From assembly GCA_017427465.1 (NCBI GenBank), contig JAFRST010000013.1, positions 1 through 56,234 of the forward strand: a DNA stretch of 56,234 bases, given 5' to 3'. Positions 16,128 to 24,100 of this stretch are shown piece by piece (position 1 is the stretch's first letter; every line of letters starts with the position of its first letter). This DNA comes from Clostridiales bacterium (GTDB lineage: Bacteria; Bacillota; Clostridia; Saccharofermentanales; Saccharofermentanaceae). Below the pieces are notes generated by a model. That model made no database searches and was not told the DNA's origin. It saw only the letters and a program-made list of their open reading frames with translations. A program made the position numbers and the translations under genes.

Positions 16128-17960
16128 TTATTGTATCCGGGATTTCTTTGTTTTCTTCTCCAGATACATTGCCTTGTCTGCTTTGTTCATGCACTCGAGG
16201 AGGTTGCTCCATTCGGTGAGTTCGCATGTTCCGATGCTCGCAGAGAGCAGGTACGGATAGTGGTTTACGGTGTTTGCTTCCTTGATCAGCTTGCGCAGAG
16301 TGCGGATGAACTGGCCAATCCTGCCGGGGCTGTCGAGGACAAGGACGACCTCGAATTCATCGCCGCCCATTCTGGCAGCGAATTCTTTTTTGTTGGTTGC
16401 TTTGCCGATGCATGCGGCTATCGCCTTGATTGCTTCGTCGCCGGCGGCGTGGCCGTAGGTGTCGTTGATGTGCTTTAAGCCGTCCATGTCGATGCTTGCG
16501 ACTGCGAGACGGGACGTCTGCTTCTTGTCTTTGTCGAAGAAGTTGCTGATGTTGTTCTCGAAGCCGCGGCGGTTATAAAGGCCTGTCAGGGAGTCTCTGA
16601 CGTAGAGATCCATGACATCGCTTACTGCGAACAGCTTGCTGTAGAGCTTGGTCCTGTTGATCGTCTGGCCTAAGAGCATCAGAATGAATTCGAGCTTCTC
16701 GTTGACGAACTCCTGGGCTTCGGGATTTATGTCGAATGCGCCGTAGCCGTAAACTTCGTTCTTATAGTAGATAGGCAGGAAGATCCTTATGCCGGAATCC
16801 GTCTCGATGAACCGGTTCGGAAGGAGCCTGTCATCGGGGAACGGGATGTCGCTTAAGTGTATCTCGCCGTCTTCTTCAAAGAACCCGAATACGGTTCTGT
16901 CGTTTTCGCGGAAATAGCACAGGTAGCATCTTCTGAAGAACCCTAAATTCTGGAGCTCTTCCATGGTTATCCTGTGATATGCTTCCGGGGTGATCGAATC
17001 TTCGTATGTGGCGCTCAGGATGACGAATCTTCGCGTCACGTCGAAGGCTGTTTTTCTGATGATGTCGAGCTTGCGGTATGCGTCGAAAACGTCGCGCTCT
17101 TCGACATCTCTTGTGCTCTCGCGGAGGACCAGTTTGCCGGGCACATTGATGTAGAAATCGACCTGCTCGTTGTTGAGGATCTTCTCGAGCGTATCCATCG
17201 CGGAATTAGCCAGTGTCTCTTCCGGGATGTTCGATGTCGTCAGGGACGGGATGTGCATCTCGGCCGCGTCGATATCGTCGATGCCGGTGATCATGACATC
17301 GTCAGGAAGCTTGTAGCCGCGGTAGGTGAGCTCGTCCATGAGGGTCAGAGCCATATAGTCGTTCGAACAGATGATCGCCTCGGGCAGAGATCCGTCTTCC
17401 CTGATGAAGAAATCGGCGGTCTGCGGGCCCTGGGTTACCCAGTAGTTGCCGTGGAAGATCATGTCTTCCCTGATATCAAGACCTGCCTCGTGCATCGCAT
17501 CTTCGAAGCCCGCTCTTCTCTCGGCTGAATCGATCAGGTCGTCTCTTCCTGTAACGAAGCCGATGTCGTCGGTCTTGCACTTACCTATGACGTATTCTGC
17601 AACGTCGTGCATGATCTGCCTGTTGTCGGGAACGATGTTGTAGAAGCCTTCATCGGCCGAACGGATGCTTACGACGGGCGGAAGATCCTGCGTGGAGATG
17701 AGGTTCTCGATGAGCTCCTTATCCATGTCGCCCTGGGTCAGAGTGTCCGAGCAAAGGATAATGCCGTCGTACTCTTTGAGGGGCGGGAGGGAGAGGATGC
17801 TCTTAAGGCCGACCGCATGGAGCGGGTTGCCGCTCGGGACTGAGCAGTTGCCGTAGACGTCAATGTGATGGCCCCTTTCGAGGGCGCGCTCTCTCAGAGT
17901 CCGGACGATACCGGCTGAGTAATCACGATATAAATCTCCGACAAATGCACAAATCTTCAT
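16128..17960 (-). CDS. sugar-binding-domain/GGDEF fusion, putative diguanylate cyclase
   Basis: The 610-residue cytoplasmic protein starts with a LacI/periplasmic-binding-like domain (about residues 1-280; DGIILCSDTL, GFVTGRDDLIDSAERRAGF, AIICSNDYMALTLMDEL, ITGIDDID) but lacks a DNA-binding helix-turn-helix. A GAF-like linker region (about 290-430) leads to a GGDEF domain beginning RDSLTGLYNRRGFE. The catalytic GGDEF is at 532-536 and intact, so it should make c-di-GMP from GTP; the inhibitory RxxD site is absent (NKKE). A small sugar or related ligand may therefore control c-di-GMP. GGGAGC precedes the ATG. Similar fusions exist in Clostridia; the ligand is unknown. Confidence 0.85.
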   Translation of the reverse strand: MKICAFVGDLYRDYSAGIVRTLRERALERGHHIDVYGNCSVPSGNPLHAVGLKSILSLPPLKEYDGIILCSDTLTQGDMDKELIENLISTQDLPPVVSIRSADEGFYNIVPDNRQIMHDVAEYVIGKCKTDDIGFVTGRDDLIDSAERRAGFEDAMHEAGLDIREDMIFHGNYWVTQGPQTADFFIREDGSLPEAIICSNDYMALTLMDELTYRGYKLPDDVMITGIDDIDAAEMHIPSLTTSNIPEETLANSAMDTLEKILNNEQVDFYINVPGKLVLRESTRDVEERDVFDAYRKLDIIRKTAFDVTRRFVILSATYEDSITPEAYHRITMEELQNLGFFRRCYLCYFRENDRTVFGFFEEDGEIHLSDIPFPDDRLLPNRFIETDSGIRIFLPIYYKNEVYGYGAFDINPEAQEFVNEKLEFILMLLGQTINRTKLYSKLFAVSDVMDLYVRDSLTGLYNRRGFENNISNFFDKDKKQTSRLAVASIDMDGLKHINDTYGHAAGDEAIKAIAACIGKATNKKEFAARMGGDEFEVVLVLDSPGRIGQFIRTLRKLIKEANTVNHYPYLLSASIGTCELTEWSNLLECMNKADKAMYLEKKTKKSRIQ

Positions 17961-18009
17961 TTCCGAGCTCCCGTTTAAACTGATCTTATGATTTCAGTAT
18001 AAGGGGCTA

Positions 18010-18055
18010 ATAAAAACAAACAGTTAACAGAAATATCGATTGCTGTTAACTGTTT
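18010..18055 (-). terminator. Rho-independent terminator after the GH43 gene
   Basis: On the minus strand AAACAGTTAACAG and CTGTTAACTGTTT form a 13-bp stem around a 12-base loop, followed by GTTTTTATT. It ends the GH43 transcript; the next minus-strand gene starts at 17960. The long symmetric arms could also bind a repressor of that gene. Confidence 0.75.
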
Positions 18056-18084
18056 ATCAATTATGAATAACGAGTTTTTAAGAC

Positions 18085-19563
18085 TCAGTCGAATGTGAAA
18101 ATGTCGAAAACCGCTCTCTTATCGTCATCCTTGCATATGAATTCGAAGTAGACCGCATGTCTTCCCGTGATCTTCTTGTTAAGATCGATAACTACCTCAT
18201 CAGCGTCACTTACAATATCCTTTGAAGCTACAACTTCGCCGTCGTAAGAACCGAGCCTGATCTTGATTTCAAAGCCTTCAGGGAATGAGCCTTTGATAGT
18301 TGCGGAAGAAGCACCATTGTCGCCGAAGTTGATGTATCTGAAGCCGATCGTAGCGCCGCTCTGGATATCTACAACGGGTGAGGAATCTCCTTCGTAGACG
18401 GGCATGATGTGAGCAACTCTTCTGTCCTTGTTGGTGCCCTCTGCGTTGTCCTGGTACATGGGCTTGCCGAGGCCGTCGTACATGTGGCATGTGTAGCCTG
18501 CGGAGATGAGGGAGTAAGCATCGAGGCCGTCTTTATTGAAGCCCTGTGATGTGCAGTCGACAACGTCGGAACCGGCAGGTTCGCCTGACTCATCGTAGCG
18601 TATCTTTCCGATGAAGATCTTGCCGTCTTTTCCCATAGCGATATCAACGGGTTCGACCATTGCCTGGCGTGAATATTCGTTGCAGCCGGTCTGTCTGTGG
18701 TAGAAGATGTACCACTGGTCCTTGACCTTCATGAGTGAGCCGTGGTTGTTGCCCCACTGGTATGTCATGATGCCGTTACCGTCAGGTCCCTTGATGACTT
18801 CGCCGCCGTTGAAGCTGATGTCGCCGCCCATCTTGTATTCGCCTAAGGGCGTGTCGCTCCACTTGTAGGAAAGGAAGCCGTTGCAGCTGTTGAATACGCC
18901 GAGATCAGGCCTCGGATACTCGTAGCGCTTTGAGTAAACGAGGACATATTTGCCGTTGATCTTGCGCGGGCTCGATGCCTCGAAGAAGCCGTCTTCAGGG
19001 ATCACGTGGCCGTCGTCCTCCTTGATCCAGAAGGGCTTTGAGTGGCCCATGATGTGATGGACGATTGTATCCTTCTTAAGCGTGGCCATATCGTCATTGA
19101 GCTCGCCTGCATGGGATTCGCAGAAGCCCCAGAAAGCATAGGTCCTGCCGTCGTCATCTACGAGGATGCCGGGGTCAAAGCCGAGTTCTGTTTTGACCGG
19201 GTTTTCGAAAGGTCCCCAGGGGCACTTTGATGTGACGAGCATGATCGAAGAGCCGCGGTTCTCTGCTGCGTACATGTAGAAGGTATCGCCCTTTTGGACA
19301 ACGTCGGGAGCGTAGAGGTCGCCGCCGTCGGAGGCTGTGTAGCAGACGCCGTGGCAGGTCCAATTAGTGGGATCGTCAACGGGTGCTGACCAGACGACGT
19401 AGTCAGGGCCGCAGTAGTCGGTCTTCTTCGTGTCGTGTGAGCCGTAAAGATAAATGCGTGTCTCGCCGTTGTAAGTAAATACTCGCGGCTCGCCGTCCGG
19501 AACGTGTTCCCAGAGGGGCATGTAGGGGTTTGCGCCTTTGACCATCTTCTTGTTGTTGTCCAT
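18085..19563 (-). CDS. glycoside hydrolase family 43
   Basis: The 492-residue protein has the three GH43 acidic sites: the Asp of EHVPDGEP (D23, the expected base), LGFDPGILVDDDGRTY (D130, pKa-modulating) and GFFEASSPRK (E195, general acid). The N-terminal 330 residues form the five-blade propeller; the C-terminal 120 residues look like a CBM6-type beta-sandwich (GATIGFRYINFGDNG, VYFEFI). It has no signal peptide, so it should act inside the cell on imported xylo- or arabino-oligosaccharides. GTGAGGTAC lies before the ATG. It follows the membrane gene at 19594 by 30 bases on the same strand, so they are likely co-transcribed. Confidence 0.9.
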   Translation of the reverse strand: MDNNKKMVKGANPYMPLWEHVPDGEPRVFTYNGETRIYLYGSHDTKKTDYCGPDYVVWSAPVDDPTNWTCHGVCYTASDGGDLYAPDVVQKGDTFYMYAAENRGSSIMLVTSKCPWGPFENPVKTELGFDPGILVDDDGRTYAFWGFCESHAGELNDDMATLKKDTIVHHIMGHSKPFWIKEDDGHVIPEDGFFEASSPRKINGKYVLVYSKRYEYPRPDLGVFNSCNGFLSYKWSDTPLGEYKMGGDISFNGGEVIKGPDGNGIMTYQWGNNHGSLMKVKDQWYIFYHRQTGCNEYSRQAMVEPVDIAMGKDGKIFIGKIRYDESGEPAGSDVVDCTSQGFNKDGLDAYSLISAGYTCHMYDGLGKPMYQDNAEGTNKDRRVAHIMPVYEGDSSPVVDIQSGATIGFRYINFGDNGASSATIKGSFPEGFEIKIRLGSYDGEVVASKDIVSDADEVVIDLNKKITGRHAVYFEFICKDDDKRAVFDIFTFD

Positions 19564-19593
19564 GTCAGTACCTCACTTTTATTTTTTCGCCGT

Positions 19594-21075
19594 TTAGAAA
19601 AATACGGCTTCGGATATATACATCATTACTGCGCTGATCAAGTCGATGAGGAACATGACCCCGATTACTTTGATGTGGGTCTTTTTCCTCTCGTATATAG
19701 TAGCAATAAACTCTCTTACGAATGCGTTGATCCAGAAATAACTCTTGGTCTTGCTGCCGATACCCTCTGCCTTGATGCCGAGCGATTCCGCGAGCATTCC
19801 CGAACGGAATACGTGGTAGTTAGTGGTAGAGAAAGCGAGCTTATAATCTCCGGAACCGAAGTGTTCACGGATAAGAGTGTCCGCGAACTTGAAGTTCTCT
19901 TCCGTGGTGGTGGATTTTGTCTCTTCAAGGATCTGATTTTCGCTGATGCCGCGTTCCAGGAGATAGCGTTTGATGGCTTCGCCCTCGGATATGACTTCGT
20001 CAGAGCCTTTGCCGCCCGAAGGCACGAAAATAATGCTCTTGTCGGTATGCTCTTTTTGCATATTTGCGAACTCGATCGCGCGGTCTGCTCTCGACTGCAA
20101 AAGCTTTGTGAGAGTGCCGTCCTTGCGGATCTGGCAGCCGTGAATGATGATGTAATCCTTGTCAAACGAAGGAATATATCTTGCAGCCTTTATGCCGGTG
20201 ATTATGGTACCGATGAGGATACATTCAAGATATGCTACGATCGCTGAAATGCCGTTCTCGATGAACATCTCGACAAAACGGCCGACGCCTCTCTCGTAAT
20301 GAACATCGATGATCGTCGAGCGCTGCAAAAATGTGCCGATTATCGTGGGCAGAAGGGCGCCGATACCGAGCACGAGTCCCAGGATGACTGCCAGAAGATT
20401 GCGCCAGGTCGCACCTTCTTTGCGGATGAGGGTAATATTGCTGATGGTAACAAATACCGTTGTTATGATAACAACGGGGAATGTGAGGACTACAAACAGC
20501 TGTGTCGAGCTTGCCGCCTGATTGAATGCGCCGCTGATGCCGTTCCTGTAAGTGTATGCCGCGACCTGTGTGATCATGAGCAGGAACATGAATATGATGA
20601 GACCCAGCGAGAGCACGTTGTCGTAGCTGTAAAGGCTCTTTTTGATCTGTGCTTCGTACTTTTTCAAGAAGTAACCGCAAAGCGCAAAGAGATAGAGGAT
20701 TATCATGATATTGATGACCGGCATTCCCGTGCAGTCACCGAAGAATCTGTCAGAAGTGATGACGCCGTTTTTATGTGCGTAAAGTACGCCAATGCCTGTC
20801 GAATTGGGAGTCTCGAAGCGAACGTAGAACCTGCCGGGCGATACCGATCTGAGCCTGACGGTGAAGTTTTTCTCCGTTACTTCCCAGCCTAATATCTCTG
20901 CGTTGCCGATGGAGTCGTTCTCGATAAATACTTCAGTGATGCCTGAAGCCTCGTTGAAATCGTTTCTTACATATGTGTATTCCTTGCCGACTGACAGGAC
21001 ATAGAGATATCCGCCGACAGCGATCAGCACTGCAAGGATCACAAAGATATATTTTTTCAAATACTTGGTTATCAT
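19594..21075 (-). CDS. YdcF/ElyC-like (DUF218) membrane protein
   Basis: The 493-residue protein has one N-terminal membrane segment and then several more (total about eight) before a C-terminal DUF218 domain: IIIHGCQIRKDGTL, SGGKGSDEVISEGEAIKRYL, a TKSTTTEENFKF helix and FSTTNYHVFRSG. The DUF218 group (SanA, ElyC, YdcF) is linked to envelope integrity and possibly to lipid-carrier or nucleotide binding; the reaction is not known. The stretch between residues 25 and 120 may be extracytoplasmic. No ribosome binding site is obvious at the ATG. It is divergent from feoAB, with 60 bases to the first promoter unit. Confidence 0.75.
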   Translation of the reverse strand: MITKYLKKYIFVILAVLIAVGGYLYVLSVGKEYTYVRNDFNEASGITEVFIENDSIGNAEILGWEVTEKNFTVRLRSVSPGRFYVRFETPNSTGIGVLYAHKNGVITSDRFFGDCTGMPVINIMIILYLFALCGYFLKKYEAQIKKSLYSYDNVLSLGLIIFMFLLMITQVAAYTYRNGISGAFNQAASSTQLFVVLTFPVVIITTVFVTISNITLIRKEGATWRNLLAVILGLVLGIGALLPTIIGTFLQRSTIIDVHYERGVGRFVEMFIENGISAIVAYLECILIGTIITGIKAARYIPSFDKDYIIIHGCQIRKDGTLTKLLQSRADRAIEFANMQKEHTDKSIIFVPSGGKGSDEVISEGEAIKRYLLERGISENQILEETKSTTTEENFKFADTLIREHFGSGDYKLAFSTTNYHVFRSGMLAESLGIKAEGIGSKTKSYFWINAFVREFIATIYERKKTHIKVIGVMFLIDLISAVMMYISEAVFF

Positions 21076-21136
21076 AACAGTTTTCTAGTATATCCCTAAT
21101 AAACTAAAGATAATAGGCGACAAATTAAAGCAATTG

Positions 21137-21169
21137 TTGACAGGTTAGCAACGGCTAACTATAATGTGG
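21137..21169 (+). promoter_or_regulatory. feo promoter-operator unit 1
   Basis: TTGACA (21137-21142), a 17-bp spacer and TATAAT (21160-21165) make a perfect sigma-70 type promoter. The spacer contains GTTAGC-N4-GCTAAC, an exact inverted repeat. The half-sites GGTTAG/CTAAC resemble those of DtxR/IdeR iron regulators. An operator inside the spacer would block RNA polymerase directly. Unit 2 follows with no gap. Confidence 0.85.
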
Positions 21170-21202
21170 TTGACAGGTTAGCATTGGCTAACTATAATGT
21201 GG
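21170..21202 (+). promoter_or_regulatory. feo promoter-operator unit 2
   Basis: This is a tandem copy of unit 1, identical at 31 of 33 positions; the two changes lie in the 4 bases between the palindrome arms. TTGACA is at 21170-21175 and TATAAT at 21193-21198. Transcription would begin near 21205, leaving a short leader with GAGGG before the ATG at 21221. Confidence 0.85.
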
Positions 21203-21220
21203 ACCGAAAAGAGGGCGTAC

Positions 21221-23596
21221 ATGAATAAATCTCAGGCTGCGGACATGAATCTTGGTGAACTTAAGGCAGGCGAGTCCTGCGTTGTAGTATCTGTCGGAGG
21301 GCAAGGCGCTCTCAGGCAGCATTTATTGGATATGGGCATTATCCCGGGCGCAGAGATCACCATCGTAAAGTTCGCGCCTTTGGGAGATCCCGTCGAAGTC
21401 AGGATCCACGGCTACGAACTCTCTTTAAGGCTTGATGACGCGGCTAAGATCGCAGTATCGAAGACCGATAAGACCGAAGAGGCCGAGGCCCCCGAAAAAT
21501 CCAAAAAATCCCGCACCGCTCACCCTAATCTCGGTGAGCCTGGTGTCCACCACGATAAGAAAACAGAGAAACCTCTGCCCGACGATCACGTTCTGTCATT
21601 TGCTTTGGTAGGAAACCAGAACAGCGGCAAGACCACTTTATTTAACCGCCTCACCGGATCTAACCAGCATGTCGGAAATTTCCCGGGCGTTACTGTCGAT
21701 CGCAAGGACGGCGCCATAATCGGCCACGCAAACACCGTGATCACGGACCTTCCGGGCATTTACTCGATGTCTCCTTATTCGAGCGAAGAGATCGTGTCAC
21801 GTGATTTCGTTCTCAACAACAAGCCTGACGCAATTATCAATATCGTTGACTCCACTAACATAGAGCGCAATCTATATTTGACGATGCAGCTTCTTGAAAC
21901 TGACCGCCCGGTGGTCGTCGCCCTCAACATGATGGATGAGCTCACCGGAAACGGCGGATCGATAGACATCAATCTGATGGAGGAGATCTTGGGAGTTCCG
22001 GTCGTCCCGATCAGCGCTGCTAAAAATCAGGGTATCGATGAGCTTATTACTCACGCGCTTCATATCGCGAAATATTGCGAGAAGCCTTTGGAGCAGGATT
22101 TCTGCGCGCCTGAAAGCCCTATCCATGACTCGATCCACGCTGTGGAACACCTCATCGAAGAAAAGACAAAAGAGTGCGGTCTGCCTTTAAGATTTGCCGC
22201 ATGCAAAGCGCTTGAAGGCGACAATCTTATCCTCGATAAATTAGATCTCGACGAGAACGAGAAGGACCTTTTGGAACACATCAGAGTAAAGGTGGAGAAA
22301 AAGTCCGGTCTTGATCCCGCGGCAGCCGTTGCGGACATGAGATTTGCGTACATAATGCAGCTTTCCAAAAAGTGCGTTACCAAGCCCGTAGAGAGCAAGG
22401 AGCGCGCAAGAAGCGAGAAGGCTGACAGGATATTAACAGGCAAGTTTACGGCCATTCCGATCTTCATTCTGATTATGGCGACGGTGTTCGTCCTGACGTT
22501 TAACGTTATTGGCGCGGGCCTTCAGTGGCTTTTGGAACAGGGCATAGACAAGCTCACCGAAGTTACTGACATAGCGCTTACCAAAGCGAATGTAAATGAG
22601 GTAATTCACAGTCTCATTATCGACGGTATTTTCGAGGGCGTCGGAAGCGTACTGAGCTTCCTGCCGATCGTTGTCGTAATGTTCTTCTTCCTGTCGCTCT
22701 TAGAGGACAGCGGATACATCGCGCGTATCGCGTTCTTTATGGATAAACTCCTTCGTAAGATAGGTCTTTCGGGCCGCAGCATCGTGCCGATGCTCATTGG
22801 CTTCGGCTGCACCGTTCCGGCTGTTATGTCTACCAGAACGCTGCCTTCTGACAGAGACCGTAAGATGACGATCTTCTTAACGCCATTCATGAGCTGCACC
22901 GCAAAGCTTCCGATCTACGCTTTCTTTGTAAGTTCATTCTTCCCGAAGCAGGGAGGACTTGTCATGACAGGCCTTTATCTGCTTGGAATAATCGTCGGAA
23001 TCCTCATCTCGTTCCTGTATAAAAAAGTGCTCTTCAAGGGTGAGGCTGCGCCTTTTGTCATGGAGCTTCCTAACTACAGGCTTCCTTCTTTGCGCTCTAC
23101 CCTCCAGCTCATGTGGGAAAAGGCAAAGGACTTCCTGCAGAAGGCCTTCTCGGTTATCCTCATCGCGACCGTTGTTGTATGGTTCCTGCAGAGCTTTGAT
23201 TTAAGATTCAATCTCGTTACCGATTCTTCCGAATCGATCATGGCGGCCATCGCGGGGTTCATCTCGCCTGTAATGAAGCCTCTGGGCCTCGGCGACTGGC
23301 GCATCACGACATCTCTTATCAGCGGATTCATGGCGAAAGAGAGCGTCGTCTCCGTGCTCGAAGTCCTCTTCGGCGCAGAAGGCGGAATCACTGCAGTTTT
23401 AGGAGTTGTCGAAGCCGGCACGCTCCTTATCTTCAGCCTTCTCTACACGCCTTGTGTTGCGGCCATCGCATCCTTCAAGCGTGAGCTCGGCTGGAAATAC
23501 GCAGCAGCCGTTGCCGTCTGGCAGTGCATGCTCGCGTGGATAGTAAGCTTCATGTTCAGGATAATCGTCCTGGCTTGCACGGGAGGTTTTGTATGA
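21221..23596 (+). CDS. feoB: FeoA-FeoB fusion, ferrous iron transporter
   Basis: The start is the ATG at 21221, behind GAGGG; an earlier in-frame ATG at 21197 lies inside the second promoter's -10 box and cannot be used by that transcript. The 791-residue protein begins with a FeoA-like SH3 domain (about 9-80), a charged linker, then the FeoB GTPase with G1 GNQNSGKT (131-138), G3 DLPG (176-179) and G4 NMMD, a helical spacer, and a transmembrane part with about eight segments (GFGCTVPAVMSTRTL, LPIYAFFVSSFFP). It moves Fe2+ across the membrane with GTP binding as the switch. The next gene overlaps its stop. Confidence 0.95.
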   Translation: MNKSQAADMNLGELKAGESCVVVSVGGQGALRQHLLDMGIIPGAEITIVKFAPLGDPVEVRIHGYELSLRLDDAAKIAVSKTDKTEEAEAPEKSKKSRTAHPNLGEPGVHHDKKTEKPLPDDHVLSFALVGNQNSGKTTLFNRLTGSNQHVGNFPGVTVDRKDGAIIGHANTVITDLPGIYSMSPYSSEEIVSRDFVLNNKPDAIINIVDSTNIERNLYLTMQLLETDRPVVVALNMMDELTGNGGSIDINLMEEILGVPVVPISAAKNQGIDELITHALHIAKYCEKPLEQDFCAPESPIHDSIHAVEHLIEEKTKECGLPLRFAACKALEGDNLILDKLDLDENEKDLLEHIRVKVEKKSGLDPAAAVADMRFAYIMQLSKKCVTKPVESKERARSEKADRILTGKFTAIPIFILIMATVFVLTFNVIGAGLQWLLEQGIDKLTEVTDIALTKANVNEVIHSLIIDGIFEGVGSVLSFLPIVVVMFFFLSLLEDSGYIARIAFFMDKLLRKIGLSGRSIVPMLIGFGCTVPAVMSTRTLPSDRDRKMTIFLTPFMSCTAKLPIYAFFVSSFFPKQGGLVMTGLYLLGIIVGILISFLYKKVLFKGEAAPFVMELPNYRLPSLRSTLQLMWEKAKDFLQKAFSVILIATVVVWFLQSFDLRFNLVTDSSESIMAAIAGFISPVMKPLGLGDWRITTSLISGFMAKESVVSVLEVLFGAEGGITAVLGVVEAGTLLIFSLLYTPCVAAIASFKRELGWKYAAAVAVWQCMLAWIVSFMFRIIVLACTGGFV

Positions 23597-23739
23597 ACCC
23601 GGCAGATATCATCCTGATCGCCATTTTGGCTGTCATCCTCACAGTTGCAGTCATCATCACCATCCGCCGCAAGACCCGCGGCTCTTCCTGCTGCGGCGAC
23701 TGCGCCAAGTGCAAGGGAAAGTGCCCGACGAAGGGGTAA
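23593..23739 (+). CDS. FeoB-associated Cys-rich membrane protein
   Basis: The 48-residue protein has a single N-terminal membrane segment (residues 5-24) and a tail with SSCCGDCAKCKGKC, five Cys in close spacing. This layout matches the small FeoB-associated Cys-rich family (Clostridia FeoB partner). Its ATG overlaps the feoB stop (ATGA), and GGGAGG lies just before it. The Cys cluster may hold iron or a metal near the FeoB pore; this is inference from the context. Confidence 0.8.
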   Translation: MNPADIILIAILAVILTVAVIITIRRKTRGSSCCGDCAKCKGKCPTKG

Positions 23740-23760
23740 TCTGTCAGCGCATTTACTGCA

Positions 23761-24005
23761 ACTTTTTCACGGAAAACGCTTTTTGCTGAATCGAGAAAAG
23801 ATTTTCAGGGTATTTTTTCATAAATTCTTGAAAATTGGTTTTTGCGAAAAGAATTTCAGGATATTTTTCATAAATTCGCGAAAATCGCTTTTTGTGAAAA
23901 GAAATCCGGATTTTCTTTTCGCAGATTTGAAAAAACTGTCATTTGTGAAAAAAGCTGGTCAAATCTTTTCGCAGATTAAGATTTTTCAGGATTTGTGAAA
24001 AAGCA
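23761..24005. repeat. degenerate tandem repeat, 50/51-bp period, AT-rich
   Basis: A GAAAA block recurs at 23795, 23846, 23896, 23947 and 23997 with spacings of 51, 50, 51 and 50 bases; most copies are preceded by TTTG(T/C). Units 1-2 share TTCATAAATTC (23817, 23867), units 3-4 share CTTTTCGCAGATT (23915, 23965), each 50 bases apart. A looser copy begins near 23765. The 50-base units break any reading frame, so this is not a peptide repeat. Together with the terminator below it fills the gap 23740-24100 between feo and the glycosyltransferase. Confidence 0.8.
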
Positions 24006-24033
24006 CATCCGCTCCGCCGACAATACCACATGA

Positions 24034-24064
24034 AAAAGCTGCCAGTGTGTAGCAGGCAGCTTTT
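24034..24064. terminator. Rho-independent terminator (bidirectional)
   Basis: AAAAGCTGCC (24034-24043) pairs with GGCAGCTTTT (24055-24064) around 11 bases. On the minus strand the hairpin ends in a T-run and serves the glycosyltransferase gene ending at 24101. Confidence 0.75.
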
Positions 24065-24100
24065 CCCGAGGGTAGTACCTCTTAGAGGGTTGTATGAACG

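Noticed and set aside
21197..21220. Upstream ATG as the start of feoAB
   Set aside because: It overlaps the -10 box of the second promoter, has no ribosome binding site, and would add eight residues before a well-placed ATG with GAGGG.
23645..23998. plus-strand frame through the 50/51-bp array with a 17-residue quasi-repeat
   Set aside because: The period alternates 51 and 50, so the frame shifts at each pair. The frame begins within the coding region of the Cys-rich protein, and there is no start site.
23761..24005. CRISPR array
   Set aside because: The units are degenerate and contiguous; there is no identical repeat with distinct spacers and no cas gene.
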